Positions 1 through 8,627 are shown, counted from the first letter of the stretch. The stretch is DNA of 64,000 bases from JAWKHR01 sp041394725 (GCA_041394725.1 JAWKHR010000032.1:11725-75724); one strand, 5' to 3'. The notes: generated by a model not told the origin, from the sequence alone. A program made the numbers and translations.

Positions 1-311
1 CGGATCCGCGCGGTCTTCCCCTCGGCCGCCCGCGCGACGGTGGCCATCGCCGTGCCGCTGCCGCCGGCGGCCATCGCTTTGCCGCTGCCGACGGCGGCCA
101 TCGCATTGCCGCTGCCGACGGCAGCGAGCGCCGGCGCGGCCGCTTCGACGGCCGCATGGATCAGCCGCATCTGTTCCAGCCAGCGGCGGTACTCGTCGCG
201 GGTGATCCGGGCGCCGGCCATGCGGCGCTGAAACGGCCCGTGCTCGGCCTGACGGTGGTCGTCGGCGGTGCGGTCGCGGAGATCGCGGGCGAGGGAGGGC
301 TGGGACGTCAT
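1..311 (-). CDS. Heme-oxygenase-like protein, 3' end outside window
   Basis: An open frame runs leftward from an ATG at 311 to the window edge (103 codons visible). The first 60 residues resemble the N-terminal helices of bacterial heme oxygenases: an LRDRTADDHRQAEH stretch with His19 in the place of the proximal heme ligand, then helices with EYRRWLEQMRLIHAA. Such enzymes open heme to biliverdin, iron and CO in the cytoplasm. Residues 64-90 are three copies of a nine-residue Ala/Gly/Ser unit that I would not expect in the family. The ATG overlaps the stop of the small upstream ORF (ATGA), so translation is probably coupled. The C-terminal half is not visible, so the family call rests on the first helices only. 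Confidence 0.6.
   Translation of the reverse strand, partial: MTSQPSLARDLRDRTADDHRQAEHGPFQRRMAGARITRDEYRRWLEQMRLIHAAVEAAAPALAAVGSGNAMAAVGSGKAMAAGGSGTAMATVARAAEGKTARI
42..122 (-). repeat. Three in-frame 27-bp tandem repeats inside the heme-oxygenase-like gene
   Basis: Three adjacent 27-bp units encode AVGSGNAMA, AVGSGKAMA and AGGSGTAMA. The copies differ at only a few positions, and the unit is a multiple of three, so the frame is kept. It looks like a coding minisatellite expanded in the linker after the first helices. Confidence 0.8.
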
Positions 312-487
312 GGCTCGTGGGTCTCCGTCGCGGCCGGCGGCGCGCCGCACTGGCTGAGGAAGAGTGTGGTCGGCACCGCGATCCACAGCAGGCCCTTCAG
401 CAGGAAGAAGAGGGTGGCCACCAGGCCCGCGCGGCGCAGGAACCGACGGGCGGGCGTGGGCGGCACGTCGGCCTTATTGCGACTCAT
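308..487 (-). CDS. Small single-pass membrane protein (59 aa), coupled to heme-oxygenase-like gene
   Basis: The ORF starts at ATG 487 and ends at a TGA that shares ATGA with the next gene. Its middle (AGLVATLFFLLKGLLWIAVP) is one hydrophobic helix after an Arg-rich N-terminus (positive-inside). The C-terminus is short and polar with one Cys. I do not recognise a named family. The four-base overlap with the downstream gene, and an operator-like dyad and promoter directly upstream, argue that it is a real gene and the first gene of the operon. There is no good Shine-Dalgarno sequence before the ATG. Confidence 0.6.
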   Translation of the reverse strand: MSRNKADVPPTPARRFLRRAGLVATLFFLLKGLLWIAVPTTLFLSQCGAPPAATETHEP

Positions 488-499
488 CTCAACACGGAG

Positions 500-527
500 G
501 ATAAATCGGACCTATCTGGTCGGTCAA
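500..527 (-). promoter_or_regulatory. Promoter with overlapping Rrf2/IscR-type operator
   Basis: On the minus strand TTGACC (522-527) and TTTATC (500-505) are spaced by 16 bp, close to a sigma-70 promoter. Within the spacer lies GACCTATCTGGTC (509-521), whose GAC-N7-GTC spacing equals the core of Rrf2-family sites (IscR type 1: GACTRWWWYAGTC), with an ATAAAT flank. This position would let an Rrf2 protein repress the membrane ORF/heme-oxygenase operon. The regulator is not in the window. Confidence 0.45.
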
Positions 528-538
528 TAGGGATTCCG

Positions 539-668
539 CGTCGCGCCCGACTACGACACCCTCGCCGACGCGCCGATCCTCGCGGGCGTGGACCTGTCGG
601 TCACCCGGTTCACGGCCGGCGGCATCCCGCACGAATGGGTCTGGCTCGGCTCGGCGGAATGGGACGGC
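539..668 (+). repeat. 130-bp direct repeat, copy 1 (stray copy of M61 coding sequence)
   Basis: This segment is the same as 1301-1430 apart from two base changes. Here it sits directly upstream of the signal-peptide-like part of the M61 gene and supplies the only in-frame start codon (GTG 588). It appears to have replaced the native 5' end of the gene. Confidence 0.9.
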
Positions 669-2438
669 CCGCCTCTCCTTCGCCGTGGCGTTCGCGGCGC
701 TCTGCCCTCCTGCAGGCGCGGCGTCGGCGCCGGCGCCCATCGTCACGGCGCAGCCGTCCGCGGCGCCGGCGCCACGTCACGGCGCAGCCGTCGCGGCGCG
801 GCGCCCGTCCTGCTGGCGCGGCAATCCGCGGCGCCAGAGCCCATCGTCTACACCCTGCGGTTCCCGGACCCGGCCTCGAAGACGTTCGACGTCGAGATGG
901 TCGTGCCGACCGACGGGCGCGCGACCGTGGACCTGATGATGGCGATCTGGTCTCCTGGCTTCTACGGGATCCAGAACTACGCGCGGCAACTGAGTGGGTT
1001 TCGGGCGACGACGCTCGACGGCGCCGCGCTCGAGGTCACGCCGGTCACCGACAGCCGATGGTCGGTGGCGACCGGCGGACGGTCGTCATTCCGCGTGACC
1101 TACACGCTCGCGGCGCCCCGCGGCAGCAATCTCTCGAACGGCGTGACGGAGACGTCGGCGGTCATCATCGGCCCGTCCACCTACGTCACGCTCGTCGAGC
1201 AGGCGCACCGCCGCGCGCTCGTCAACCTGGACCTCCCGGCCGGGTGGAAGGGATCGGCCACCTCGCTCGACCCGGCCCCGGACGGCCTACCGAATCACTA
1301 CGTCGCGCCCGACTACGACACCCTCGCCGACGCGCCGATCCTCGCGGGCGTCGACCTGTCGGTCACCCGGTTCACGGCCGGCGGCATCCCGCACGAATGG
1401 GTCTGGCTCGGCCCGGCGGAATGGGACGGCGCGAAGGCCGCCGCCGCCATCACGCCGCTGATCGAGGAACACGTCCGGTTCTGGGGCCGTTTGCCGATCA
1501 CCCACTACGCGTTCCTCAACATCGTCACGAGCGGGCGCGGCGGGTCGGGTGTCGAGCACCTGAACTCGGTGGCGATCACCGGCGGCGGACGGGAGCCGGC
1601 CGACCAGGCGGCGCGGTTCCGCAACGCGGCGTTCCTCAGCCACGAGTACTTCCACGCGATGAACGTGAAGCGCCTGCGGCCGGTCGAGCTCGGGCCGTTC
1701 GACTACGAGCACGCGCCGGTGACGACCGGCCTGTGGGTGGCCGAGGGCCTGACGTCGTACTTCGGCGACCTGCTGGCCGCGCGCGCCGGGATGGGATCGG
1801 CGGCGGACTACCTGGCGACGACCTCGCGCCACATCACCGACCTGCAGGTGCGGCAGCCGGGCCGGCTCGTGCAGACGCTCGAGCAGGCATCGGCGCAGAT
1901 GTTCGAGCGGCTGCCTGCCGACCAGCGCGTGGATTACTACGTGAAGGGACCGGTCGTCGGGCTGGTGCTCGACGCGCACATCCGGCGCCGGACGAACGGC
2001 GCGCGGAGCCTGGACGACGTGATGCGGCTGGAGTATCAGCGGTGGTCGGGCGCCCGTGGCTACACGGCGGCCGACTTCGCGCAGACCGCATCGGATGCCG
2101 CCGGGTTCGACCTGAAGCCGCTGCTGCACACGCTCGTCGCGACCACCGAGGAAGTGGACTACCAGGAGATGCTCGACTGGTTCGGCCTGCGCTTCGCGCC
2201 GCCGGCGCCCGGCGCCGAGCCCGATCCCGCCACGGCGTGGACGCTCGAGGTGCGGCCCGACGCCACCGCCGCGCAGCGCGGCCATTTCGCGCGATTCCTG
2301 GCGCACTCGGACGCGGGTGGCGGACGTGGCGGCGGGATGGCGCGGCGGCAGCGACCCGCCCGCGGGACGGCGTCGGCGGCTGGACAGGCCGGCCAGCCGG
2401 GCCGTCAGCGCATCGTCCGCAGCTTGAAGATCGGATAG
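588..2438 (+). CDS. M61-family metallopeptidase with rearranged 5' end
   Basis: From about 840 the frame encodes a typical M61 (glycyl-aminopeptidase-like) protein. It has an N-terminal beta-domain (EPIVYTLRFPDPASKTFDVEM), then the zinc motif HEYFH (H352, E353, H356, numbering from GTG 588) followed by MNVKRLRP, and the helical catalytic part with GLTSYFGDLL. Zinc is bound by the two His and a downstream Glu. The start is not credible: residues 1-27 duplicate an internal segment, and the signal-peptide-like stretch (FAVAFAALCPPAGAASA, from about 680) lies in another frame. The gene is therefore probably broken or misassembled at its 5' end. The C-terminus overlaps the convergent M14 gene by 34 bp. 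Confidence 0.75.
   Translation: MDLSVTRFTAGGIPHEWVWLGSAEWDGPPLLRRGVRGALPSCRRGVGAGAHRHGAAVRGAGATSRRSRRGAAPVLLARQSAAPEPIVYTLRFPDPASKTFDVEMVVPTDGRATVDLMMAIWSPGFYGIQNYARQLSGFRATTLDGAALEVTPVTDSRWSVATGGRSSFRVTYTLAAPRGSNLSNGVTETSAVIIGPSTYVTLVEQAHRRALVNLDLPAGWKGSATSLDPAPDGLPNHYVAPDYDTLADAPILAGVDLSVTRFTAGGIPHEWVWLGPAEWDGAKAAAAITPLIEEHVRFWGRLPITHYAFLNIVTSGRGGSGVEHLNSVAITGGGREPADQAARFRNAAFLSHEYFHAMNVKRLRPVELGPFDYEHAPVTTGLWVAEGLTSYFGDLLAARAGMGSAADYLATTSRHITDLQVRQPGRLVQTLEQASAQMFERLPADQRVDYYVKGPVVGLVLDAHIRRRTNGARSLDDVMRLEYQRWSGARGYTAADFAQTASDAAGFDLKPLLHTLVATTEEVDYQEMLDWFGLRFAPPAPGAEPDPATAWTLEVRPDATAAQRGHFARFLAHSDAGGGRGGGMARRQRPARGTASAAGQAGQPGRQRIVRSLKIG
1301..1430 (+). repeat. 130-bp direct repeat, copy 2 (native position in M61 gene)
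   Basis: This is the matching partner of 539-668. Here the sequence is embedded in the continuous M61 frame, so it is the original copy. One of the two differences (GTC here, GTG in copy 1) creates the apparent start codon at 588. Confidence 0.9.
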
Positions 2439-4117
2439 ACCGCCGGCCCCCGGTCCGCGCCGGCGGCGTGCAGCGCGTCGTCGAGCACGTGCCAGCCGAC
2501 GAAGCCGTCGCGCGCCTGCGGCTCCAGGTAGTAGAACGCGGCGTTGGCCATCGGCTGCGCCATGTCCACGTGGAAGGTGCCCGCCGGAAAGGCGCGGCCC
2601 GTGATCGGGGCGAACGTGCCCTCGAGCGTCGTCATGTCGTAGCCCGATCGGCGCGTCGCCGTGAGGGCGGTGATGCGGAACTCCTCGCCGTCGGCGCGCA
2701 CGGCCTGGTCGAGCGCGGTCACGCGGATGTTGTGGGCGCGCAGCTTCTGGGCCAGGTCCGTCATCGACGCGGGGAACAGGTAGCCGCGCGGCACCTTCGC
2801 CGTGCGGGTGCCGACCGGCTTCGTCAGGTCGTCCACGCCGTGCACGACCTCCGGTTCGCCGGACGCGGTGCCGGGCTTCGTGCCCAGGACGCTCGTGCCG
2901 GGCCGATACTCGGCCTCGTTCGTGCGGTACGCGAGCAGGTCGATCGTTCCGGCCGACTCGTAGCGGCCGTCGAGGAAGTTCGTCAGCGTGCCGGCCTCGG
3001 CGCCGGCGAGGACGTCGGCGACGGTCTTCTCGTCGGCGGCACGCACGACCGCCTGCATCTCGCCGGCGTGCGCGGCGGTGTACTCGAGGAGCGCCGTGAT
3101 GTAGGCGTACTGCGCGTAGATCCGCCGTTCGAACGTGGGCTGCCCCGGCGTCTCGGTGATGATCGCGAAGCGGTTCCGGAGGCCGAAGTCATTGACGACG
3201 AACTTGGCCTCGACGGTCCACGCGGCGGCGTCGTGGCTCCAGGCCTGCGGCGGCCAGCTCCGCGGGGTCGGCAGCGCGTGCGAGAAGACCTCGAGGCCGA
3301 ACTCGTTCCGCACCATCTCGCGCACGGCGGGGAAGAGCGTCTCCTGCTGATAGTCGCGCGGTCCCGGCGCGGCGGCGGGCACCGTCGTGCCGCCGTAGGT
3401 GTTCGCGTAGCCGTGGCTCACCCGGCTCATCAGGTGGCCGTCGAGGAAGAGCAGGGGATCCCACTGGTTGAACGCGCGGTACAGGCCGTTGCCCTCGACG
3501 GTCTCGAGCTTCACGCCGTCGCGGTTCAGGTCCAGGCCCTGGGAGTTCTCGCGCACCCCGAGGAGGACCGGCGTCTCGCTGCCGAGCCCGCCGTTCTGCG
3601 TGACGAACGTGTCTGTGCCGTCCACGTTGTAGATGGGCGCAATCATCACGACCAGGCGGTCGGTGATGTCGGGCCGCCGGCCCGTGGCCAGGTCGCGGGC
3701 CACCATCATCAGCGCCTCGGCCGCCTCGGGCTCGGGCGGGTGGATGTTGCCCATCAGGAAGACCACCGGCTTGCCCGACTGCCGCGCCTCCTGCGGCGAC
3801 CGGACGCGCGGGTTCGCGATCACCATCGCCGGCGCGACCTTGCGCATCGGGCTCGTGAACAGGCTGATGACGTGCAGGAACTCGCCGTGCATCTTCAGCG
3901 CCGCGATCCACTCGTGGAGCTGGACCGTGGACATCGTCCGCGTGAACCGCGTCCGCTCGGGCACGGTCAGCAGGTCGTCCGACCACGTGCCGTTCCATCC
4001 CGCGGGGACGTCGTCGCCCCAGTAGAGGCGCGGCTGCTGGCGGGCCGATCCGGCCATGCCCGAGAGGAACAGGACGAGCGTGAGGAGCAGGGTGAGGCGA
4101 CGCGGCAGTCGGGCCAT
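2405..4117 (-). CDS. M14-family zinc carboxypeptidase, secreted
   Basis: The protein has 570 residues. The start is taken at ATG 4117 because it gives a normal signal peptide (MARLPRRLTLLLTLVLFLSG, cut near GSA). The M14 zinc motif HxxE is seen in GNIHPPEPEA (H126, E129). Next comes the substrate-site region GLDLNRDGVKLE and a later zinc-ligand His in LFLDGH. M14 enzymes remove C-terminal residues, and with this export signal it should work in the periplasm or outside. A GTG at 4135 would add six residues and is less likely. The gene converges on the M61 peptidase and may form a secreted protein-degradation pair with it. Confidence 0.85.
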   Translation of the reverse strand: MARLPRRLTLLLTLVLFLSGMAGSARQQPRLYWGDDVPAGWNGTWSDDLLTVPERTRFTRTMSTVQLHEWIAALKMHGEFLHVISLFTSPMRKVAPAMVIANPRVRSPQEARQSGKPVVFLMGNIHPPEPEAAEALMMVARDLATGRRPDITDRLVVMIAPIYNVDGTDTFVTQNGGLGSETPVLLGVRENSQGLDLNRDGVKLETVEGNGLYRAFNQWDPLLFLDGHLMSRVSHGYANTYGGTTVPAAAPGPRDYQQETLFPAVREMVRNEFGLEVFSHALPTPRSWPPQAWSHDAAAWTVEAKFVVNDFGLRNRFAIITETPGQPTFERRIYAQYAYITALLEYTAAHAGEMQAVVRAADEKTVADVLAGAEAGTLTNFLDGRYESAGTIDLLAYRTNEAEYRPGTSVLGTKPGTASGEPEVVHGVDDLTKPVGTRTAKVPRGYLFPASMTDLAQKLRAHNIRVTALDQAVRADGEEFRITALTATRRSGYDMTTLEGTFAPITGRAFPAGTFHVDMAQPMANAAFYYLEPQARDGFVGWHVLDDALHAAGADRGPAVYPIFKLRTMR

Positions 4118-4242
4118 GGCGCCGGATCGTAGCACCGGGCGCGATCGACGCAGAGGTGTCGCAGGCGTCCTGGTCGGGTTCAGCCCGCTCGTGGCCGGCG
4201 CCGCCAGGCGGGGCGGTGTGCGGCTGGCGGTGCCGTGGCGGC

Positions 4243-6182
4243 TCAGCCGCCGGTGTTGCCGCTCTCGTCCAGCGAGCGCTGCGCCCGGTGCGCGCGCGCG
4301 ATGGCGGGATCGAGCGCGATGGCGCGCTGCAGGTACGAGCGGCCCAGGGCGACCGGGTCCACCGGCAGGGGAGGCGGCCAGCGCTGGTAGCGAATCAGCG
4401 CCCGGCCGGTCTCGGCGAGGAGCGCCGCATCCGTCGTCGCCTCGAGCTTCGCGCGGATCTCGCGGGCGAACGCCTCGTCGGCATCGCCGCGCGAGCGACG
4501 CTCGCTCTCGCTCGCGTCTGGGCGCCGGGTCAGCACGTCCGCGTAGAGCGACCCGAGGCCCGGGATGTTCGCGGTCCAGGCGTCGTACCTGACGCCACCC
4601 ACCGTCCGCCCGTCGAGGCGCGGATCGAGCGTGCGGCCGCGCAGGAGCGCGCGCTCGGCGGCTCGCGGGTCATCCTGGATCTGCACGAAGAACATCGCGG
4701 CGTTCTTCAGCGCGCGCGCGTCGGCGTCCGCGTCGTCGATGCGTGCGCGCCAGAGTGCGGCCGCGCGGGCGACGCCCTCCGGGTCGGCCAGGCGCGCGAA
4801 CCCCCGGTTCGAGAACGCGAGGTTCGCCTGGGTCGCGAGTGGCGACGCCGGGCGATGCTCGATGACCCAGAGGGCCACCTCACGTCGCCGCTCGATCCAG
4901 TCCGGTGCGCCGGCGACGAAGAAGCTGTTGTGGAGGGGCTGGTAGTAGGCGAGCAGCGTCTCGGCCGCCACGAGATCGGCCGGCTGGCGGCGCCACTGCT
5001 CCTGGAGCGCCCGCGCGCCAGCCTCGGACATGTTCATCGCCTCGCTGCGGATCCGCAGGGACGCGGAGCGTGAGCCGGGTGTCACCACGATATCCCGCGG
5101 CGTCAGCGAATCGGGCAACGTGTCATCCGCGAGGCTGCACGCCGACCCGATCGCGACGGCGAGCCCGCAGGCGCCTGCGACCAGGCCACGCTGGAATCGC
5201 GTGGACCGCCGCGACGCCCGATCGAGCACGCGGTCGATCCGGTGGTCGAGCCGCGCCGCGCCCATGCCGAGGCCCGGCCACGCCACGCGTCCGCCGGCCT
5301 GGCGCACGGCGTCGGCCATGTCGAGCAGCACCCGCGCGTAGTCCGCGCCGTGTCCCCCCGCGCGCAGCGCGCCATCGTCGGCGGCCTGTTCCGCGGTGGA
5401 GGCGATCCGGCGTTCCAGCCACCACGACAGCGGATGGAACCAGAAGAGGCACACGTTCAGCCGGGCCGCGAAGGACACCAGCAGATCCCGCCGATCGGCG
5501 TGGGCCCGCTCGTGTGCGATGACCGCGGCGAGCGTCCCGGTCGGCCACTGCCGCCAGCCGGCCGGCAGGATGATGCGCGGCGCCAGCGTGCCGATGGTCA
5601 GCGGCACGCGCACCTCCGCGGACTCCGCCACGAGGCCGGCCGGTGCAAGCGCGATCTCCCAGTCGGGCACGAGGCGGGCGCGCGCGCAGAGGCATCTGGC
5701 GCGGTACCAGCCGCGGCCCGCGCCGATGGCCAGGCCGACGGCACCGAGGATGTACAGGCTCGCCAGCACCGTGGGCCATCGGGGCGCGACGGGGGCGACG
5801 GCGGCGCGCAGTGGCGGCGCGCCGCTCGGCGTGGCCCCACTGCGGTCGGACAACGGCCCGGCGGCGCGCGCGAGGCACGCTGCGTCCGCTGCGGCGCCGG
5901 CCCTCGGCGGGCGGCGACCGTCGGCCGCAGCGCGTCGTCGACGACGGCCGTCAGCCAGGTCGAGGCGGCCTGGACGGAACCCGGCATGGCGATCCGCAGG
6001 TCCGGCACGATCGACGGCAGGACGGGCATTGCGAGCATCGCGACGAGGACGGCCGTCCACGCGCCGTGCAGGACCGCGCCGGCGCGGACCCGGAGCAGCC
6101 GGAGCGCCACCGCGACGAGGGCGGCGACGAGGAGGCTGCGGAGGGAGGCCTCCACCAGCAGGCCGAGCAGGTGCGCGCTCAT
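4243..6182 (-). CDS. BlaR1/MecR1-like M56 membrane metallopeptidase, frameshifted
   Basis: The N-terminus (MSAHLLGLLVEASLRSLLVAALV, from ATG 6182) is membrane-spanning and typical of M56 sensors. The rest lies in a different frame from about 5,890 leftward: a further helix (TVLASLYILGAVGLAIGAG), the metalloprotease motif HERAH in AVIAHERAHADRRDLL, then FWFHPLSWWLERR and the Glu-rich STAEQAADDGAL. After another helix the C-terminal half is a long soluble region rich in helical repeats, in place of a penicillin-binding sensor. One indel near 5,850-5,900 joins the two halves. Family role: cleavage of the cognate BlaI repressor after a signal. BlaI lies 9 bp upstream. As written the sensor would not be made, unless the indel is a sequencing error. 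Confidence 0.75.
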
Positions 6183-6191
6183 CTCGTCTCC

Positions 6192-6599
6192 TCAGCTCTC
6201 GGAGGGTTTCCGGGATCCGGACGCGCTCCGGACCTTCTTCGCGAGCCGCTCGAGTTCCTCGGCTGTGACGACGTCCTCGTCGACGATGCCGGCGAGGAAC
6301 TGCTCGACGGAGCCCGCCCAGTACTGGCGGATGATCTGGCGCACGGTCCGCGCGGCGACGGTCGTCGAGCCGGCGCAGGCCTGGTAGACGAACACCTTGC
6401 CGTCCACGCGATGCCGCACGAGGCCGCGGGACTCGAGGCGTCGCAGCAGTGTGCGGACGCTCGCGTCCTTCAGGCGATGGCGCGGGACGAGCGCCTCGCG
6501 GACCTGCTCGGCCGTGGCCGGGCCGCCACGCCAGAGGCGGTCGAGGATGGCGCGCTGGAGCGGGGTCAGCGGCCGGACGGTACCGTGACGGCCTGTCAT
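6192..6599 (-). CDS. BlaI/MecI/CopY-family transcriptional repressor
   Basis: The protein has 135 residues. Residues 10-80 form the winged helix of the family (LTPLQRAILDRLWRGGPATAEQVREAL, then VRTLLRRLESRGLVRHRVDGKVFVYQ). The C-terminal helices used for dimerisation and for cleavage by BlaR1 follow. It is the first gene of a two-gene unit with the M56 protease. Just upstream, 6600-6620 holds a weak GACG...CGTC dyad around TTACATCTCG that could be an autoregulatory operator. It is not a good match to the classical TACA/TGTA site. In this phylum such pairs usually control genes other than beta-lactamases. Confidence 0.85.
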   Translation of the reverse strand: MTGRHGTVRPLTPLQRAILDRLWRGGPATAEQVREALVPRHRLKDASVRTLLRRLESRGLVRHRVDGKVFVYQACAGSTTVAARTVRQIIRQYWAGSVEQFLAGIVDEDVVTAEELERLAKKVRSASGSRKPSES

Positions 6600-6710
6600 G
6601 TGACGAGATGTAACACGTCGGCCGTCGCGGACGCAAGCGCGGCGGGCGTCCGCGACGCCGCGACAGCGTCCGGGCCGTTCAGGGCGTGGCCGCGTGACCG
6701 CCGGGCGCCT

Positions 6711-7277
6711 TCAGCGCGTGGCCACGCGGGCGCCGGGCGCCTCCGCGGCCGGCGATCCCGCGGCGGCCGTCGCCTCAGGGCACCGGACGATCTCCACCGA
6801 GCAGGGCGCATGCAGGGCGACGTGCTGCGAGACGCTCCCAGCAGCCGGCGCGCCACGGGGCCCCGGCCATGGGATCCGACGACCACCAGGTCGGCGTGCC
6901 AGTTCCGGGCTTCCTCGAGGATGGCGTCCTGCGGCGACCGTCGAGCACCTTCGTCGCCACGGGCATGCCCATCAACGCCAGCAGGTGCGCGGCGCGTTCG
7001 GCGTGCACCGAGACCTCCGCCAGCGCCGCGTCGCGCGTCGGCGTGGGCGGCGCCGAGCATCAGTTCGGGATCCGCCACACCCGGGACGTCCGCATGCGCG
7101 ACCGAGACGACCTCGAACTGGTGCCTGCCGGCCACGGCTGACCGGCGACGCTCTGGATCGCGATCGCTGCACGGCGACCCGTCCGTGGCGAGCAGGATCC
7201 GCGGCTGGACCGGCGCCGGCCGTTCGAGATCCGGCGAGGTGCTCGCTCACCGGCAGGAGCCCGCGGAACGGCGTCAT
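6711..7277 (-). pseudogene. Universal stress protein (UspA family), several frameshifts
   Basis: Pieces of a UspA-like protein lie in three frames between ATG 7277 and the TGA at 6711. RILLATDGSPCS is the N-terminal strand and loop. VAGRHQFEVVSVAHADVPG and HAERAAHLLALMGMPVATKVLDG come next. SPQDAILEEARNWHADLVVVGSHGRGPVARRLLG holds the ATP-binding G-x2-G-x9-G region, and a C-terminal strand follows. At least three indels are needed to join them. Each piece is well conserved, so the damage is recent or reflects sequencing indels. The start overlaps the small membrane ORF upstream by ATGA. Confidence 0.7.
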
Positions 7278-7381
7278 GCCAGGCGGCGTCGTCGAATCTC
7301 GCGCCGCGAAATGTAGACCATCGCCGCCAGCAGCAGCAGCGAGACGACGCCAAAGAGCGCGATCGTGGTCGGGGACATCAT
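7274..7381 (-). CDS. Small single-pass membrane protein (35 aa) upstream of usp
   Basis: The ORF runs from ATG 7381 (a second ATG is at 7378) to TGA 7274. A strong ribosome binding site, GGAGG at 7387-7391, lies 5 bp before the first ATG. The product has one hydrophobic helix (TIALFGVVSLLLLAAMVYI) and a very basic tail (SRREIRRRRLA). Its stop overlaps the usp start (ATGA), so the two are co-translated. I know no named family. The ribosome site, topology and coupling make it credible despite its length. Confidence 0.6.
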   Translation of the reverse strand: MMSPTTIALFGVVSLLLLAAMVYISRREIRRRRLA

Positions 7382-7571
7382 GTCGACCTCCTTGCTCGCG
7401 GTGGATCCGCCGGACGCCCGGAAAAGGGCGGAGCAGAACCCGTGCCAGCCGTCAGTTCGAGGGGGCGGCGGCTGCGCGACTCTCTCAGGGAAGGAGGAGC
7501 GGGGATTGCTCCGCGGCCCGCGGGTTGGATCGCCGCCCGCGGCCGGCGGTATCGTGAAGGGCACCGTCCCC

Positions 7572-8627
7572 ATGATCAGCCTCGGCGCCCTCCCCGAACG
7601 TCTGTCCGGCCCGTCGGCGTGGGTCGGGCGCGAGATGCAGGCGCGAGCCGGCGAGTGGCTCGTCGATCTTCCGCCGGCCGCCATCGCCGAGCTCGAGGGC
7701 GCCGCGCGACATTACCTCGCGCTCGGGCGCGACGTCGGGCAGATCACGGCGGCCGACTTCCCCCTCGGGGACGTCGGCGCGTCCCTCGAGCGCCTGAAGG
7801 CGCGCCTCCTCCACGGCGTCGGTTTCGAGGTGCTGCGCGGCCTGCCGGTCGATCGCTGGGACCGCCGGACGGCGGCGACGGTCTTCTGCGGCATCGGCGC
7901 GCACCTGGGTCGCGCGCGATCGCAGAACGCGCAGGGGCACGTACTCGGCCACGTGCGCGACACCGGCGTCAGCTCGCGTGACCCCAACGTCCGCATCTAC
8001 CAGACGGCCGAGCGCCAGAGCTTCCACACCGACAGCGCGGACCTGGTGGGATTGCTCTGCCTGCGGGACGCGCGGGAGGGCGGGCAGTCACTCCTGGTCA
8101 GCGCGGAGGCGATCTACAACCGGATGCGTGCCGAGTCGCCCGACCTGCTCGTGCGGCTGTTCGACCCGATCGCCACCGACCGGCGCGGCGAGGTCCCGCC
8201 GGGCGCGAAGCCGTACCTGGAGATCCCGCCCCTGAACTGGCACGCGGGCCGGCTGACGGTCTTCTACCAGCGCCAGTACATCGACAGCGCGCAGCGCTTT
8301 CCCGACGCGATGCGGCTGACGCCGGATCACGTCGCCGCGCTCGATCGCTTCGACGCGATCGCGAACGACCCGGACATGCACGTCGTGATGCAGCTCCGGC
8401 CGGGCGACCTGCAGTTCGTCTACAACCACTCGCAGCTGCACGACCGCACGGCCTTCGTGGACTGGCCCGAACCGGCCCGGCGGCGGCACCTGCTCCGGCT
8501 GTGGCTCTCGCCCGATGGCGATCGCGAACTCCCGCCGTGCTTCGCCGAGCGCTACGGCTCCCTCGAGGTGGGGCACCGGGGCGGGGTGGTCGTCGCGGGC
8601 ACGGTGCTCACCGCGCCGCTGGATTGA
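7572..8627 (+). CDS. TauD/TfdA-family Fe(II)/2-oxoglutarate dioxygenase
   Basis: The protein has 351 residues from ATG 7572. The frame is open further upstream, but the extra sequence overlaps the minus-strand leader and looks non-coding. The facial triad is visible as SFHTDSADL (H152, D154) and the distal His in RRRHLLRLWLS (about residue 306), with a following Arg for 2-oxoglutarate. The family hydroxylates small molecules such as taurine, carnitine precursors or amino-acid derivatives. The substrate cannot be read here, and neighbours do not help. There is no signal peptide, so it is cytoplasmic. It converges on the propeller gene with a 29-bp gap. Confidence 0.8.
   Translation: MISLGALPERLSGPSAWVGREMQARAGEWLVDLPPAAIAELEGAARHYLALGRDVGQITAADFPLGDVGASLERLKARLLHGVGFEVLRGLPVDRWDRRTAATVFCGIGAHLGRARSQNAQGHVLGHVRDTGVSSRDPNVRIYQTAERQSFHTDSADLVGLLCLRDAREGGQSLLVSAEAIYNRMRAESPDLLVRLFDPIATDRRGEVPPGAKPYLEIPPLNWHAGRLTVFYQRQYIDSAQRFPDAMRLTPDHVAALDRFDAIANDPDMHVVMQLRPGDLQFVYNHSQLHDRTAFVDWPEPARRRHLLRLWLSPDGDRELPPCFAERYGSLEVGHRGGVVVAGTVLTAPLD

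Noticed and set aside
741..792. 34-bp spaced repeat of CGTCACGGCGCAGCCGTC as the cause of the M61 frameshift
   Set aside because: Removing one 34-bp unit does not bring the signal-peptide frame into phase with the mature frame.
317..4132. Very long plus-strand frame (1271 codons)
   Set aside because: It lies in the wrong frame or on the wrong strand relative to the M61 and M14 genes. The composition is Arg/Ala/Gly-rich with no family resemblance, typical of a shadow frame in GC-rich DNA.
7382..7571. Possible riboswitch in the divergent leader (CTCTCAGGGAAGG resembles the end of a glycine aptamer)
   Set aside because: The rest of the aptamer core could not be matched, and the downstream genes have no link to glycine.
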